The notes beneath the pieces were generated by a model that was not told where the DNA came from, ran no database searches, and worked only from the letters and a program-made list of their open reading frames with translations. 64,000 bases of DNA from Dentipellis sp. KUC8613 (lineage: Eukaryota > Basidiomycota > Agaricomycetes > Russulales > Hericiaceae), in contig NSJX01000002.1 in NCBI GenBank assembly GCA_002286715.1, positions 1,226,396-1,290,395 on the forward strand. The letters run 5' to 3'. Position 1 is the first letter of the stretch, and each line of letters opens with the position of its first letter. Shown here in pieces: positions 32,452 through 42,596 of this stretch. The position numbers and the translations under genes are program-made.

Positions 32452-33844
32452 ATGCATATCTTCTCCAAGAAGCCCCACGAGCCCGCAGACGACACCGTCG
32501 CCGCGGCGCCCAGCGACACGCACACGCATTTCTTCGAGACCGAGGATGTGGACTTCCCGGGCGGGCCGTCGCCGGATGCGCCCAGTTCGTCCAGGTTCCA
32601 GCAGCCAGCGGAGGGCGCCATCGCGGACCCGGAACCAAACGTTGCAGCGACAGGAGCAGACGTCGACCGCCAGCCCTCCGTCGCGATCGCCACGGGAATC
32701 TCGTCCAAAGAGAACCAGACCGCCAGCCCGACACAACAGTCCTCTGTACCGCAGGACGACGACGCGCCTCAGACGGCCACCGACCGCACAGATACCGCCT
32801 CCATAAACACGAACGGCATGCTACCCGACGGACGCTCCGCGAGCCCCACGCACCCCTCGCCCAGCCACGAGATGGCCTACGCGCCCCTGGACGCGCCCGA
32901 CGCAGCCTCTACCAGCACCCCTGTTCGGCGCTCGACGAGCACCAAGGAGCAGGATCCCAAGCCCATTCTGCGCAATGCCTCGCAGCGCAGCCACCGGCAA
33001 GGTGCGCCTGTCGCCGCCGCCGCGGTGAACGGGCAGTCGGCGGGCAGCCCCGCGCCCGCGTCTGTGTCCTCGCGGCGGACGGACGGCACGGGCGTGGGCG
33101 TGGGCGGGACGGGGAGCGCGTTCACGGACGGCGCAGCGATGTCGTCTGCTGCGGCTGTAGACCCGGGCGTCCATGAAAGGGTTGCGTCGGCCGAGGATGA
33201 GTTGTCGGCGAAGGACAAGGCGAAGATCAACAAGCAGGAGTGTAAGTACTATCCGTTAGCCTTGGCTTGGTGCGTGATGATCTTACCCTCGTTATCAGAC
33301 AAGGACGGGAAGCGGCTGTCTACCATCATCCGAGGCGAAGCGAACACAGAGAAGGCGGCGCTGGAGGTAGCGACGAAGGAGCTGGGTGAGCTCCAGAAGC
33401 TCCAAAAGGCAGCGGTGAAGGTGAGCCAGTCCGCCTCATCCTCAGCCCTCGAGCTACGATTTGACAGTGCAATCCACCGCAGGAAGAATCAAAGTCGCAC
33501 ACGATCCACTCCAAAGCCATCACAGATGCGCACAAGGCCGAGATGGACTTCCTCGCCGCGCAGAGCGCACAGGAGCGGGCGCAGACCGCCCTGCGCGCCG
33601 CGGCGGAGGCGCTCGAGCGCAGCCGCGAGCATGCACGGGACACGACGGAGATGCTGCGCGAGAAGATGGATGAGGTCGAGAGGATCCGCATGCACAAGCA
33701 GGCGGACGATCGGGAACGGGCGCTGAAGGTCAAGGGCCTCACTGGAGAGGTATGGTTCTTTATTCCTGCATGACTGCTTGTGCTGATTGTGTTTGTTCCT
33801 CGCAGAGTAAGAGCGGCTTCAGCAGACTCTTTGGCTCGTCGTGA
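32452..33844 (+). CDS. Coiled-coil protein (Ncp1-like), C-terminal G-F-S-R-L-F-G motif
   Basis: Exons to 33241, 33299-33420, 33483-33749 and 33806-33844. The first exon codes a long Ser/Thr/Ala/Pro-rich disordered region. The conserved part starts at S-A-E-D-E-L-S-A-K-D-K-A-K-I-N-K and continues as heptad-rich helix: G-K-R-L-S-T-I-I, K-E-L-G-E-L-Q-K-L-Q-K, A-H-K-A-E-M-D-F-L-A-A-Q and E-M-L-R-E-K-M-D-E-V-E-R-I-R. Basidiomycete proteins of this layout are, as I recall, labelled 'DNA binding protein Ncp1'; the function is not established. An in-frame ATG at 32383 would add 23 residues. I prefer 32452 because a pyrimidine-rich leader precedes it. Confidence 0.75.
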
Positions 33845-34121
33845 AGTTGGGAAGTACTCGGACAAATGGACAATGCATTTCTTCTTTTTTCGGTCTCTTG
33901 AATCTTTGATGCCCACGGTTCTGCATGTATTCTGTTACCTGTATTACTTTGTGATGTTACCATGTATCGTTATGAACCTCTATAATGTCATCTAAACATC
34001 CCCTGACTATCCTTAATGGTCTGCAAATGGATTGGCTGATTTGAAGCGCCGTCCTCATGAATGAGAAGCAACATTGAAACCCACCTGAGACAAAATAATA
34101 TCAAATTCTTCATCATCGAGA

Positions 34122-34214
34122 TGGACACATCCGGAATTGAACCGGACACCTTTCGCAATCACGTGATCCAATCACGTGCGAAGCGAACGTGATAACCAAC
34201 TACACCATGTGCCC
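34122..34214 (-). tRNA. tRNA-Ala (anticodon CGC) with a 19-nt intron
   Basis: Minus strand: acceptor GGGCACA pairs with TGTGTCC through a G3-T70 wobble, the alanine identity pair; discriminator A. D arm GTGT-AGTTGGTTAT-CAC. Anticodon stem TTCGC/GCGAA encloses 26 nt: loop TTCGCA...T with anticodon CGC and a 19-nt intron after position 37. T arm TCCGG-TTCAATT-CCGGA. The intron and its edge form an 8-bp inverted repeat (CACGTGAT / ATCACGTG). Confidence 0.87.
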
Positions 34215-34341
34215 ATGATATTGGACCATCCATAGCATCTCGGGAGGTCCATGTCATACTGCAAAGAAGAAGTGACGAACGGGACAGAGACGGAGAGCAT
34301 ACAGACAGTGTCTATGATATGAAGCGAAATAGTCCTCGTAA

Positions 34342-35616
34342 CTAGGCCGCGGCAACTGAGGAGGAAGTCGAAGCCTTCAAGTCCCGTTGGTAAATATCGG
34401 CAGCAGCAAGGCGGAGGTCGTCTATAGTCAGATGTCCTGGGGCAAGGTGAGTTCGGGTTCTTGACACCAGGCACGAGACGTACTGCGAAATCCAGCACAC
34501 GCGCTAAAGAAGGAGAGTTGGCCCCGGAAAGAATCATACAACATGGCTTTCTGGTCGTCGATGGACCAGACATCATTCTCGAAGCACTCGGCCCTCAGAA
34601 TTGGAAGGTCCGCCTTGTCCTGCTTGATACGGAGGATGTGTTCCTGGCAGGGTGCAATGGCCAGTTTGAAGATATCTGAAGCGGAACCGACGTCTACAAA
34701 CACACTGTCCATGAGGGCGAGGGCGAGCAGCAAGCTGAGACGGCAATGGCAGCGGTTTTGGGGAAGCTCAGAAAAGATCTCTTCTTCCTTCCAGGAGGAG
34801 TAGTTTGTGCCCTGGTCCTCGGGTCGGAGGCGGCGGATGACGGCCGTCACGATCGGATGCGGGGGATCAAACAGATTCAGTTTGATGTGGAAAGAAACGT
34901 CACGCCATGAAAGCGCCCGGTTGGTCGTGCTGAAGGCATTGCTTTGGAGGATGGCGCCGGGAGGCTCTGATGTAGTGGCAACAAGTAAGACTGCGAGGAC
35001 GAGCTGTAGGCGCATGCGGTGGGTACGGATCATGGCGGTATCTCTTCAGATGACCTCGATGATGGCTGCCAGGTCGACTTTGTCGGCCACAGGCTTGACT
35101 TTCTCGCGCATCTTGCGAAATTCGGAAGAGTCGAGATAGGCCATGGCTTGTCTACGTATCTCTTCAGGGATTTCGGTGTGCGTAAGTTGTGCCCATCGAG
35201 AAAAGAAGGTAAAGATGCAGTCTCGAACAGACCAGCCAAAGCGACGCCTGCCAATAACAAGAGTGACGCCGCACGTCGAGGCAAGATGGTCGATGAATCC
35301 TTTGATGTGGGCTGCTCGCCGTCAGCTTGTTAGCAGAAGACCCAGAGAAAAGATCCTCGCCTGCGTGGGGGACAGGCGTTCCGGGGACAATTTCTGCGGT
35401 CAGCGGTGGCCCGGGGATGGCTGGATCTGCGAAGGGAATGTAGTCCTCCCAGAGCTTGCGAGCTTCAGCGTTTCTCGCCAAGGTCCATGCGCTAAGAACA
35501 CGAGGCTTTGACGAGCCATTGGGAGGATTCTCCAAGAGTTGACGGTTCTGGAGGGCCATAAGATTCTCCTGGTAGCGCTCCTCGTCAGAAAGCCGGGGAC
35601 GCGATTGAAGAGGCAT
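34342..35616 (-). CDS. Orphan fungal protein, four-exon model
   Basis: Exons 35361-35616, 35055-35311, 34484-35003 and 34342-34436 total 1128 nt and close to 375 residues. Three separate open frames that look like neighbouring genes thus become one gene. Visible features: charged N-terminus (S-D-E-E-R-Y-Q-E-N), a central helix-rich part (E-I-P-E-E-I-R-R-Q-A-M-A-Y-L-D-S-S-E-F-R), a hydrophobic stretch (L-V-L-A-V-L-L-V-A-T-T) and a globular C-terminal half (L-F-D-P-P-H-P-I-V-T-A-V-I-R, L-L-L-A-L-A-L-M-D-S-V-F-V-D, E-C-F-E-N-D-V-W). Intron 1 (35312-35360, 49 nt) has a GC donor and a perfect GCTAAC branch site. No family is recognised. Confidence 0.6.
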
Positions 35617-37298
35617 GGTGGGAAGGACGAAGAGAGGACGAAGAGGACGGGGGCGACCATGGGGTTATATAGGTAGAGCGCATACATATGACGTATGCGG
35701 CCCAGGGTATGCTCGATGCGGGGAATGGTATGCATGAGATGGCATTTATGACCGTACCCGGGTCGCGGCCACGATGAAGCATACCGACACGATGCAGGTC
35801 AAAGTGATGCGCATATAGTCACTGGAAAGTACGAGGACCATGGCCACCGTCAGACGGCAGCATTGTTTGCTCGACTCTTCCAGAGGTTGACTTGAGCAGA
35901 AACAATTCGAGGACGGTGCTTGCTGAAGAACCGAACGAGATAACCAACTACACTACACCGTGTGTTCCGCGATCCCCGGCCATGCGGCTACGTCCTTCCT
36001 CGTATAGCTGGATCGCAGCTCCTTAATAGAAGACATAAGGAAAGGGATCACCAAGAACGGATTGGAATCAGAACCGTACAAGAGGGACTGGTATATTACA
36101 AGTTGCAAGATCTCAGATTCCAGCTCGATATTTATACATTCTACGAGACCGACTTCGAACGCAGCAACCAATGCAAAGCACGCCGTTGAAGTTGAGAGCT
36201 TCAGAATATAAGACCATAGAACCAAGCAAAAGCAAGCGCATCAACGCGTGTATGTATGTACAGGAAAAGCAAGAAGCAAGAAGCAAAAAAAGGATATGTA
36301 ACGATCGTCTTTCCCGCGAAGCAGAAGAACAGCATACGTGTCGGTATGATGTACACAAAAGAAAGGCAGGGCAGCTGGGAGCTAAACAAGAAAAAGGAAG
36401 AGGTGCAAGGGTGCAAGAAATGTGACTAACGTGTAAACGGACCACGGCACGAGCCGGACGCAAACGCGAGCGGGGGCCGAAGAGACGAAAACCAAGACTG
36501 CGATATGAAGCAGAGAAAACAAACGGTTGGTCGAATCTGGGAAACGACCCGTCCGGGGATATGCATAGAGGTAAACAAACTCCATCGGAAACAGAGAGTG
36601 AAGATCTTGGGATGCAATGCACGCGGAACAATGCCGCGGAGGCAGAAGTGCCGGTATCCGTGTCCGTGTCCTGTGTGGTGGCCGGACTTGACGAAGGATC
36701 CGGCGTGCAGCTTAGCGGTGACGAAGCTGGCTGCAATAACGCGAGGCCGTCCTGGAGGTGTGGTTGTGTGGTGCAGAAGAAACAGGGAAGGGGAATAGGA
36801 TGTGCAAAAAGAATGTGCAAAACGGGTATGACCGAGCCGGTGGTAAGGGCGCAAATGAGCGTGGATATGATTTACAGTGAAATCCAGACGGGGCGATAAA
36901 GGAGCGATGTGTACAGGAGAAGCCGATGAGGGTCGAGCCTAGGGAGAAGGAAATCCAAAAAAGCCTATTCCGATACCCCACGAAGATATGCATTAAGGAG
37001 CGTGACATGCTGAGCAGCAATAGCAAACAGGAAGAAAGCGAAGGTGGGGAATATGTGGAATAGAGCCGCGTTACGGGACTTGAGCACCAGGCACGCCGCG
37101 TAGAAGCCAAGTATTTATGATGGGAGCGTAGACCCGGATATATATGTAGCATTGAGGATGGATGGATGGCCGATTGGATTATGGATGATGCAGTGCGCGA
37201 ATTGCAGCGCAGTTTTGGCAGTTGATATAGGATACCGATGTTGTACATATGTTACACTGAACATGGTTCCCAAAGCCAAGCAGGCCTATGTCAGCCGC
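35617..37298. other. Long non-coding stretch with a tRNA-like fragment
   Basis: About 1.7 kb. It holds the orphan gene's upstream side, the tRNA half near 35926-35965 and the 3' side of the gene at 37299-38756. Minus-strand frames of 142-235 codons (36113-37248) are Ser/Cys/Phe/His-rich with no family features, so I read them as chance. Confidence 0.45.
35926..35965 (-). other. tRNA 5'-half remnant
   Basis: On the minus strand, GTGTAGTTGGTTAT followed by a CGTTCG-like anticodon-stem start closely copies the D arm and 5' anticodon stem of the tRNA-Ala at 34122-34214. There is a small insertion before the D arm. No T arm or 3' acceptor follows within 100 nt. Confidence 0.55.
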
Positions 37299-38756
37299 TC
37301 AGCGCAGTTGGAACGCGTCACCCAGACCGAGACCAGCGCCAGGAACGATGTCGACAGGTTCAGAATCAAGAGTGGCCATGGGGTTGGAGCTGAAACTAAT
37401 GCGCCGGGCGGAACGGAGAGGGCGCACGCGGCGCAAGGTGCGTGGAGGGGTGCGGGGGCATACGGCTTGCGGCTGGATCGCAGGGATCTGAACACGCAGG
37501 AGAGGCTGCTCATGTTGGGGTTGGAGCTGAGGAAGTTCAGCGCCAAACATGGATGGGTTGCGTCTGGGCGTTGCCCGTGTGCCAGGGGCAGGGGCACATC
37601 CATCGTATCTCCTCGGTCGACGCTCGTCCAGGGATTCAGGCGTGAGAGGAGCCTGCTTCCGGGCCTTCTTCGACCGCCTCGGCGACATTTTGCCTTCATC
37701 GTCGGATGTCATGTTAACACCGGTAAGCGAGGGTGCACGCTTGAGAGGCTGACGCTGGGTCGGGCCAAGGGAATCGGTGCGCCGAATGGCCTTGGAATGC
37801 GGATCATAGACAGGCAACGAGTGGGAATCAGACGAGCTAGAAAGGGTCGAGCTCGTCGAGTGACGAGTCGCACTCGTGGAGGAACGTGAAGAGCGCGAAG
37901 AGTGCAGGGTTGTTGACGACGGAGTGGAGGGGCTCAAGTAGAAATGTCCAGATTGAGAGCGGCCTTTAGTAGATGAGGGGCGGGAGTAGGGATGGTATGC
38001 TGGGTTAGGGAACGCGCGATCAGCGCGTTGGAGGTGGTTCGAGGCCCTGTGGACTATATTAGCGGGCGAAAATTAAGGATTGCAAGAAACTTACCTAGTG
38101 AATGAGTCGCTGAGCCTGTCCCCGCTCAGCCTTGCGGACTGCATAAAATCCATGCTGGACTGTCGGTACAGAGGCCGTTTAGGGCTAAGGTTGGTGGTCT
38201 GTCTGAGCGGGGCACCCTCGTACGGGAAATCCTCTTCCTCGATGGTGTTTCTACGTTTCTCTTCAGCGGCAGTTTGGGCACGAGCGCGGCATAATTCAAT
38301 AAGCTTGGCACGAGTTGAACGAAGGGAATGGGCCCAGTCTACAGGGCCCTTTGCCTGAGAGACACCACGAGCGATCTTGTCCAAGAGATTGGAGGGGGGT
38401 ACGGGACCGTTGTAGGGAGTGAGAATGTGCGCTGGAAGCGCATCCAAGGTCTGTGGGAGCGAGTTGAGAGAGAAGAGCGCGAGTGATGGGAACAGACATA
38501 CCCTGGACAGAAGAAGGATCTGCTCCGGTTTCCACTCTTCCTCGAGTTCATCATCCGCAACGTCGTAGTTTGAGCTGTTCCAGCTGTCTGAGCTCTTCCT
38601 GTTGCCCGAAGAGGGGAGGAAGAAGGTGGTATGAGCCGGAGAGCCGCAGCTAGGGGTGCGAGGCGCGGACTGGGAAAGCAGAGATGATCTGCGCCTGGGA
38701 AGGGGTGGATGCGGCATGACGATAGCAAGAGGAGGAACAGAGTGAGGAGCAGGCAT
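37299..38756 (-). CDS. Ser-rich fungal protein of unknown function
   Basis: Exons 38502-38756, 38095-38450 and 37299-38046 close to 452 residues. The N-terminal part is Pro/Ser-rich. A more ordered middle part reads L-E-E-E-W-K-P-E-Q-I-L-L-L-S-R, T-L-D-A-L-P-A-H-I-L-T-P-Y-N-G-P-V-P-P-S, N-L-L-D-K-I-A-R-G-V and W-A-H-S-L-R-S-T-R-A-K-L-I-E-L-C. The C-terminal 240 residues are Ser/Thr/Arg-rich and disordered, ending D-I-V-P-G-A-G-L-G-L-G-D-A-F-Q-L-R. The first intron is 3n in length and would read through if kept. No catalytic or membrane features, and no function assigned. Confidence 0.7.
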
Positions 38757-40515
38757 TGCTGCCGACTCTCTGAGAGGACAGAAGGAGAGACGGAGGAGAA
38801 AGAGGCTTGGGTAGGATGTGGTGGACGGGAACAAAGAGCGCTGATCGCGATCCCGGCGCTTCCTTCTCATTCACACTCCGCCCTAGATTAAAACGCGAAC
38901 CCGCCGGCCCTAAAGTCTCCCCAACGCGCTCCGTCTTCATTACGGCTACGGCCTCGCTTGTCCTCGACGTTGTCGCGATGTCGCAGAGTTCTTAATTTCC
39001 CCGCATCCCACCGTCATTGTGTTGTCTTCCCCCTGTGTATAATGCCCAGCGCTTTCCGGGGCGCGCAAGCCGGCCGACGACGATTCAGACGCCGATGCCC
39101 TACAGCATCATCTGACCGTCCTGACCAGTGAGAGGGCTCTACGTGTAGCTACCATAGACAACAGTTGTCTACTTCCGCATCTCGATCAGAACGGGCTTAT
39201 CGCTGTCAGGACCGTCCCAGTGATATGATCTACCGGTTGCGATAAAACTACCGCTCTTTCGACATCGTCCGAGACTCCGATGTGACACCCGGCCCAGATG
39301 TAGCAACCACTTTAGACCGAAGCGGCCGCTTCATTGTGCGGATCCGTGCTCCTGGCACTCCCGCCGCCAGCCTTGGCAATGGCAACCATAATGAAGCTTT
39401 GAGCGTGGCCCATAATTATACCTACCCATCGCAGCCTTAGCCCCGTTTGTTTGTCACTGGTCTTAGGCTAATCAAAGACGTCGCGGTATGGAAATGGAGA
39501 GACGACTGTTATTCGTTCCGTGGTTATGTTTAGACTCCAGAGGTCTGGCATCGGGCCGTGAACTATACTGGTGGCCAGCGGTCATCGGCCCACCGCGAGG
39601 TAAGGACACCACGCACTAAATCGTCCTTCCGATCTTTCTCCATGACACAGAGTATCATCGAACCGTCCTTGAGTGGATCCGCGCGGGTGAAATTGAATCA
39701 CCTTGGCTCACACGTTATACGAAGATCCTCTCCCTTTGTGGCGTATACGAAGCGTGGCACTAGGAGACCGCAATGTCGTCGTTCTAAGTCTTGCAGGCAT
39801 CCCCTTACTGGACATTTGCGTTGTCAATCAACATTACGACCGTCTACTCGAATTGAGTACGAGCTCAGGTAATGCACATCACCGTGAGGTGTCTCAATCG
39901 CTAAAAGAAAGACTGCATGAGTTTCGCGACGTATCCTTGCTGCGAAACATTACTCACCTACGAACACCAGCTCCCGAACCAGCAAATTTGGCAACTCAGT
40001 CTACGCCAGTCCGACGACCTGTACCGCGAACATCTATGACGCAAGGCTTCTTTCGTCAGTCCAACCACGGGTGGATGTTCTGTTAAATGGGACCCCCAGC
40101 TCTACAGCAAGTGACAGCAGTAGGAGAGTAGTCGTGTTCCTCGACTTCCAGGTTACACAAAATTGACTTGTTTGGACGATTACGAAAGGGATGAACGTCG
40201 GTTGTCACGATTTTGCCGACCACTTTCGGAGACCAACGAAGCTGCGAAACGGGGAAAGAAATTGCACGCACGACGACCGTCATTGTGACTGACATTAACC
40301 TTTCCCATGATTGGCTGGTTTCCGACATCACCAAATCTAGAAATTCCTCGAAAGCATGGCAAATTCGACGCAGTGAGAGGGTTAATATGTTCTTATAAAA
40401 ACGCGACAGAACAGCCTAGTCACATCTCAGCTTCAGCCACAAACAATCCAGAAATCACTTACAGTAAGATAGACCCATTCTCGACGACAGAACGTGAGCG
40501 TCGCAGAGCCCATCC
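38757..40515. other. Gene-poor stretch, possibly a decayed coding relic
   Basis: About 1.76 kb. A 127-codon plus-strand frame at 39703-40086 (S-L-A-G-I-P-L-L-D-I-C-V-V-N) and short pieces just upstream in other frames (E-I-E-S-P-W-L-T-R-Y-T-K-I-L-S-L-C-G-V near 39680-39760) look protein-like but are broken by stops. I cannot name a family. Confidence 0.35.
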
Positions 40516-40828
40516 CTATGCCAAAGCTGCAGCCTCCGCCGCCTCTGCCGCCTCTATTTGGTGTCTCCGCCTCTCAGCAATCAGCGCCCGCTTCTCCGCA
40601 ATAAGCTCCCCGGAGCGCTCCTCCCACCGGTGCGCCCAGTATCCTGCGTAGCCAAAGGCTCCCATGGCAATAAGATGTCCTCCAGGGTCTGCAAACGGTC
40701 AGCGACATGTCACGACACTAGCGGGCGCACGCACTGTCCAAGAGGTTGCGTTTCTGGATGCCGAGCTGGCCGAGGCGGGCGGCGAGGCCGTAGAACGAGA
40801 ATCCGAGGACGGTGCTCAGAAGCGGCAT
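40516..40828 (-). CDS. Small one-helix membrane protein, possibly mitochondrial
   Basis: Exons 40735-40828 and 40516-40688 give 88 residues. Layout: L-L-S-T-V-L-G-F-S-F-Y-G-L-A-A-R-L-G-Q-L-G-I-Q-K-R-N, then P-G-G-H-L-I-A-M-G-A-F-G-Y-A-G-Y-W-A, then a charged coiled-coil tail (E-E-R-S-G-E-L-I-A-E-K-R-A-L-I-A-E-R-R) ending in Ala-rich repeats. A short Gly-rich membrane segment plus charged tail resembles small accessory subunits of respiratory complex I (NUXM-like) or other inner-membrane complexes; that assignment is from memory of the pattern and weak. It is head-to-head with the TPR gene. Confidence 0.65.
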
Positions 40829-41077
40829 GGTGGTTTTGGTGTTCGAGGAGAGCTGCTATGCCAGTCACGGCGTCGAGGAAACCCGGATTGCTCGAACGGG
40901 CAGGTGCGTCAACAGGGGCAAATAGCGGTCCAGTAATGGCTATGGGCGCTTGTGTGCACGCGCGCGCGTTTCTAGCCTTTCAGAGCTTCCAGATAATTCT
41001 ACTCCTGCCTCCTGCACCTCACCCCGTGTATAGTATACTGCTACTGCAGCGTTGCCTGAATCCACGCGTGTAGCGTT

Positions 41078-42079
41078 ATGTCTTCAGCTGCTTCGTCGTC
41101 TCCCGCCGCACCGAGCCCAGAAGTGGTACAGAAACTCGGCATCGCGAAACAGAAGAAAGATGCGGGCGATCAGGCGTTCAAGGCAGGTAACCTGAAAGAA
41201 GGTGTGTGGCGACGACTCGACGGTTATGTGCATCATATTGAGAGAGCCCTCGTTCACGCTTCGCGTAGCTCTGATGGGCTATCATCAGGTCAGTCAATCT
41301 ATTGTGACCGCAATGTGGCCGGGTCTCATCCCGTTGGCCACAGTCTCTGCTGTATCTCCAGGGCATCGACAAGTAAGGCGAGACCACATTCTCTATTTGT
41401 GCACTCACATATCCGCCCGCTCCGACCTTCAGGTCTGGCTTGAAGACAGCCCTCGCACCGCCAGTAGCCGAGGCCTCAGGCGCAGAGAAGGAGAAGACCG
41501 AGGCATGGTTTGAATAACTCACTCTCGCGCATTTTCTGATAAATTGTCGGCTCTCAGGTCGATGAGATGATTGAGAAGATCTATGCGAACATGTCTGCCT
41601 GCCATATCAAACAGGAGAACTGGAAACGGGCGCAAGAGACGGCGGAGAAGGTCAGCGGCACCCATGACTTCTCTGCATCTTTCTCACACGCCCTGCAGGC
41701 CCTGGCAAAGAATCCTGACAATTTCAAAGCGCTGTTCAGAAAGGGCAAGGCGCTTGGCGAGCAAGGCTACTTCGAACGAGCGGAATCGATCCTTGAAGAA
41801 GTGGCGCGCAAAAACCCCGCTGGTAAATATGATCATAGTGTCAATTTGTCTCGTGCAGCGCTCTCAACTCGGTCTAGACGCCGCTGGGGTAAACGCAGAA
41901 TTGTCACGGTTGCGCGCGATCGACAAGGAGCGGGAGCGAGTGCACAACCAGAAACTGAAAGGTGCGTGGTATCGTGACACAGTGCCGGTCTAAATACTCA
42001 AAACGGCATACCAGGGTGGCTCAACCGCGAAAGCAAGAAGCCAGCCAAAGCTGTGGCGGACGAGACGGCCGCTGCATGA
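41078..42079 (+). CDS. Tetratricopeptide-repeat protein (TTC9 / immunophilin-like TPR)
   Basis: Eight exons (41078-41201, 41269-41288, 41344-41372, 41433-41502, 41558-41650, 41699-41822, 41878-41961, 42015-42079) close to 202 residues. Three TPR-like helix pairs are seen: A-K-Q-K-K-D-A-G-D-Q-A-F-K-A-G-N; I-Y-A-N-M-S-A-C-H-I-K-Q-E-N-W-K-R-A; and N-F-K-A-L-F-R-K-G-K-A-L-G-E-Q-G-Y-F-E-R-A. The layout matches TTC9 and the TPR part of FKBP co-chaperones, without the isomerase domain. It probably binds chaperones (inference). The intron at 41503-41557 has a GC donor. Exon 2 is only 20 nt. Confidence 0.8.
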
Positions 42080-42596
42080 GAGCTGGTGTACCATATAATG
42101 AGGCGCTGTATCTAGGATATACATGAGTCGTTGACTGTACATCAATTCTATCCACAAGGACGAGTCCGAGCTCGAACATCTATATCACTCATCTTTCTGT
42201 TGTGCTCCAAAATTGACCGCGATGTAAGAGTAGAGAGACATCAAGGTGGTATTCCTGCACGCTGGATTTCACGGCATACATGCTCTGGGATCTACGACAC
42301 AGTATTCTCTGGGTATGGCATTGTCAAAATTTTGACGGAAGTCTCCACCTGCGAAAGCGCCTGTATAAGCAGTATTGAAACGGTGGGATCAGTCGCGAGT
42401 GACGTTAGAATGATGCGACTTCGGAGGAGGCTTCCCAAATCGACTGTGAGAAAATACGCGCTGGGTAGCTGGTGATCGACGTACTCAAGTCCTCAAAGTT
42501 TCATTTTACATCGCGGTCAGACAAGGGCGCAGCTTGAGGAGCGATGATTATCCGACTGTATCCACCGGACCCAGGCCGTAGATACTGATACACAAA
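42080..42596. other. Intergenic between convergent genes, no gene seen
   Basis: The TPR gene (plus) and the F-box gene (minus) end facing each other. The 114-codon plus-strand frame at 42131 has no recognisable content. Confidence 0.5.

Noticed and set aside
34428..35033. A separate 201-residue gene
   Set aside because: Its ATG lies inside a 51-nt intron of a larger model; splicing joins it to the upstream frame in phase.
36113..37248. Minus-strand frames up to 235 codons
   Set aside because: Ser/Cys/Phe-rich composition, no start context or splice structure; more likely downstream non-coding sequence of the gene at 37299-38756.
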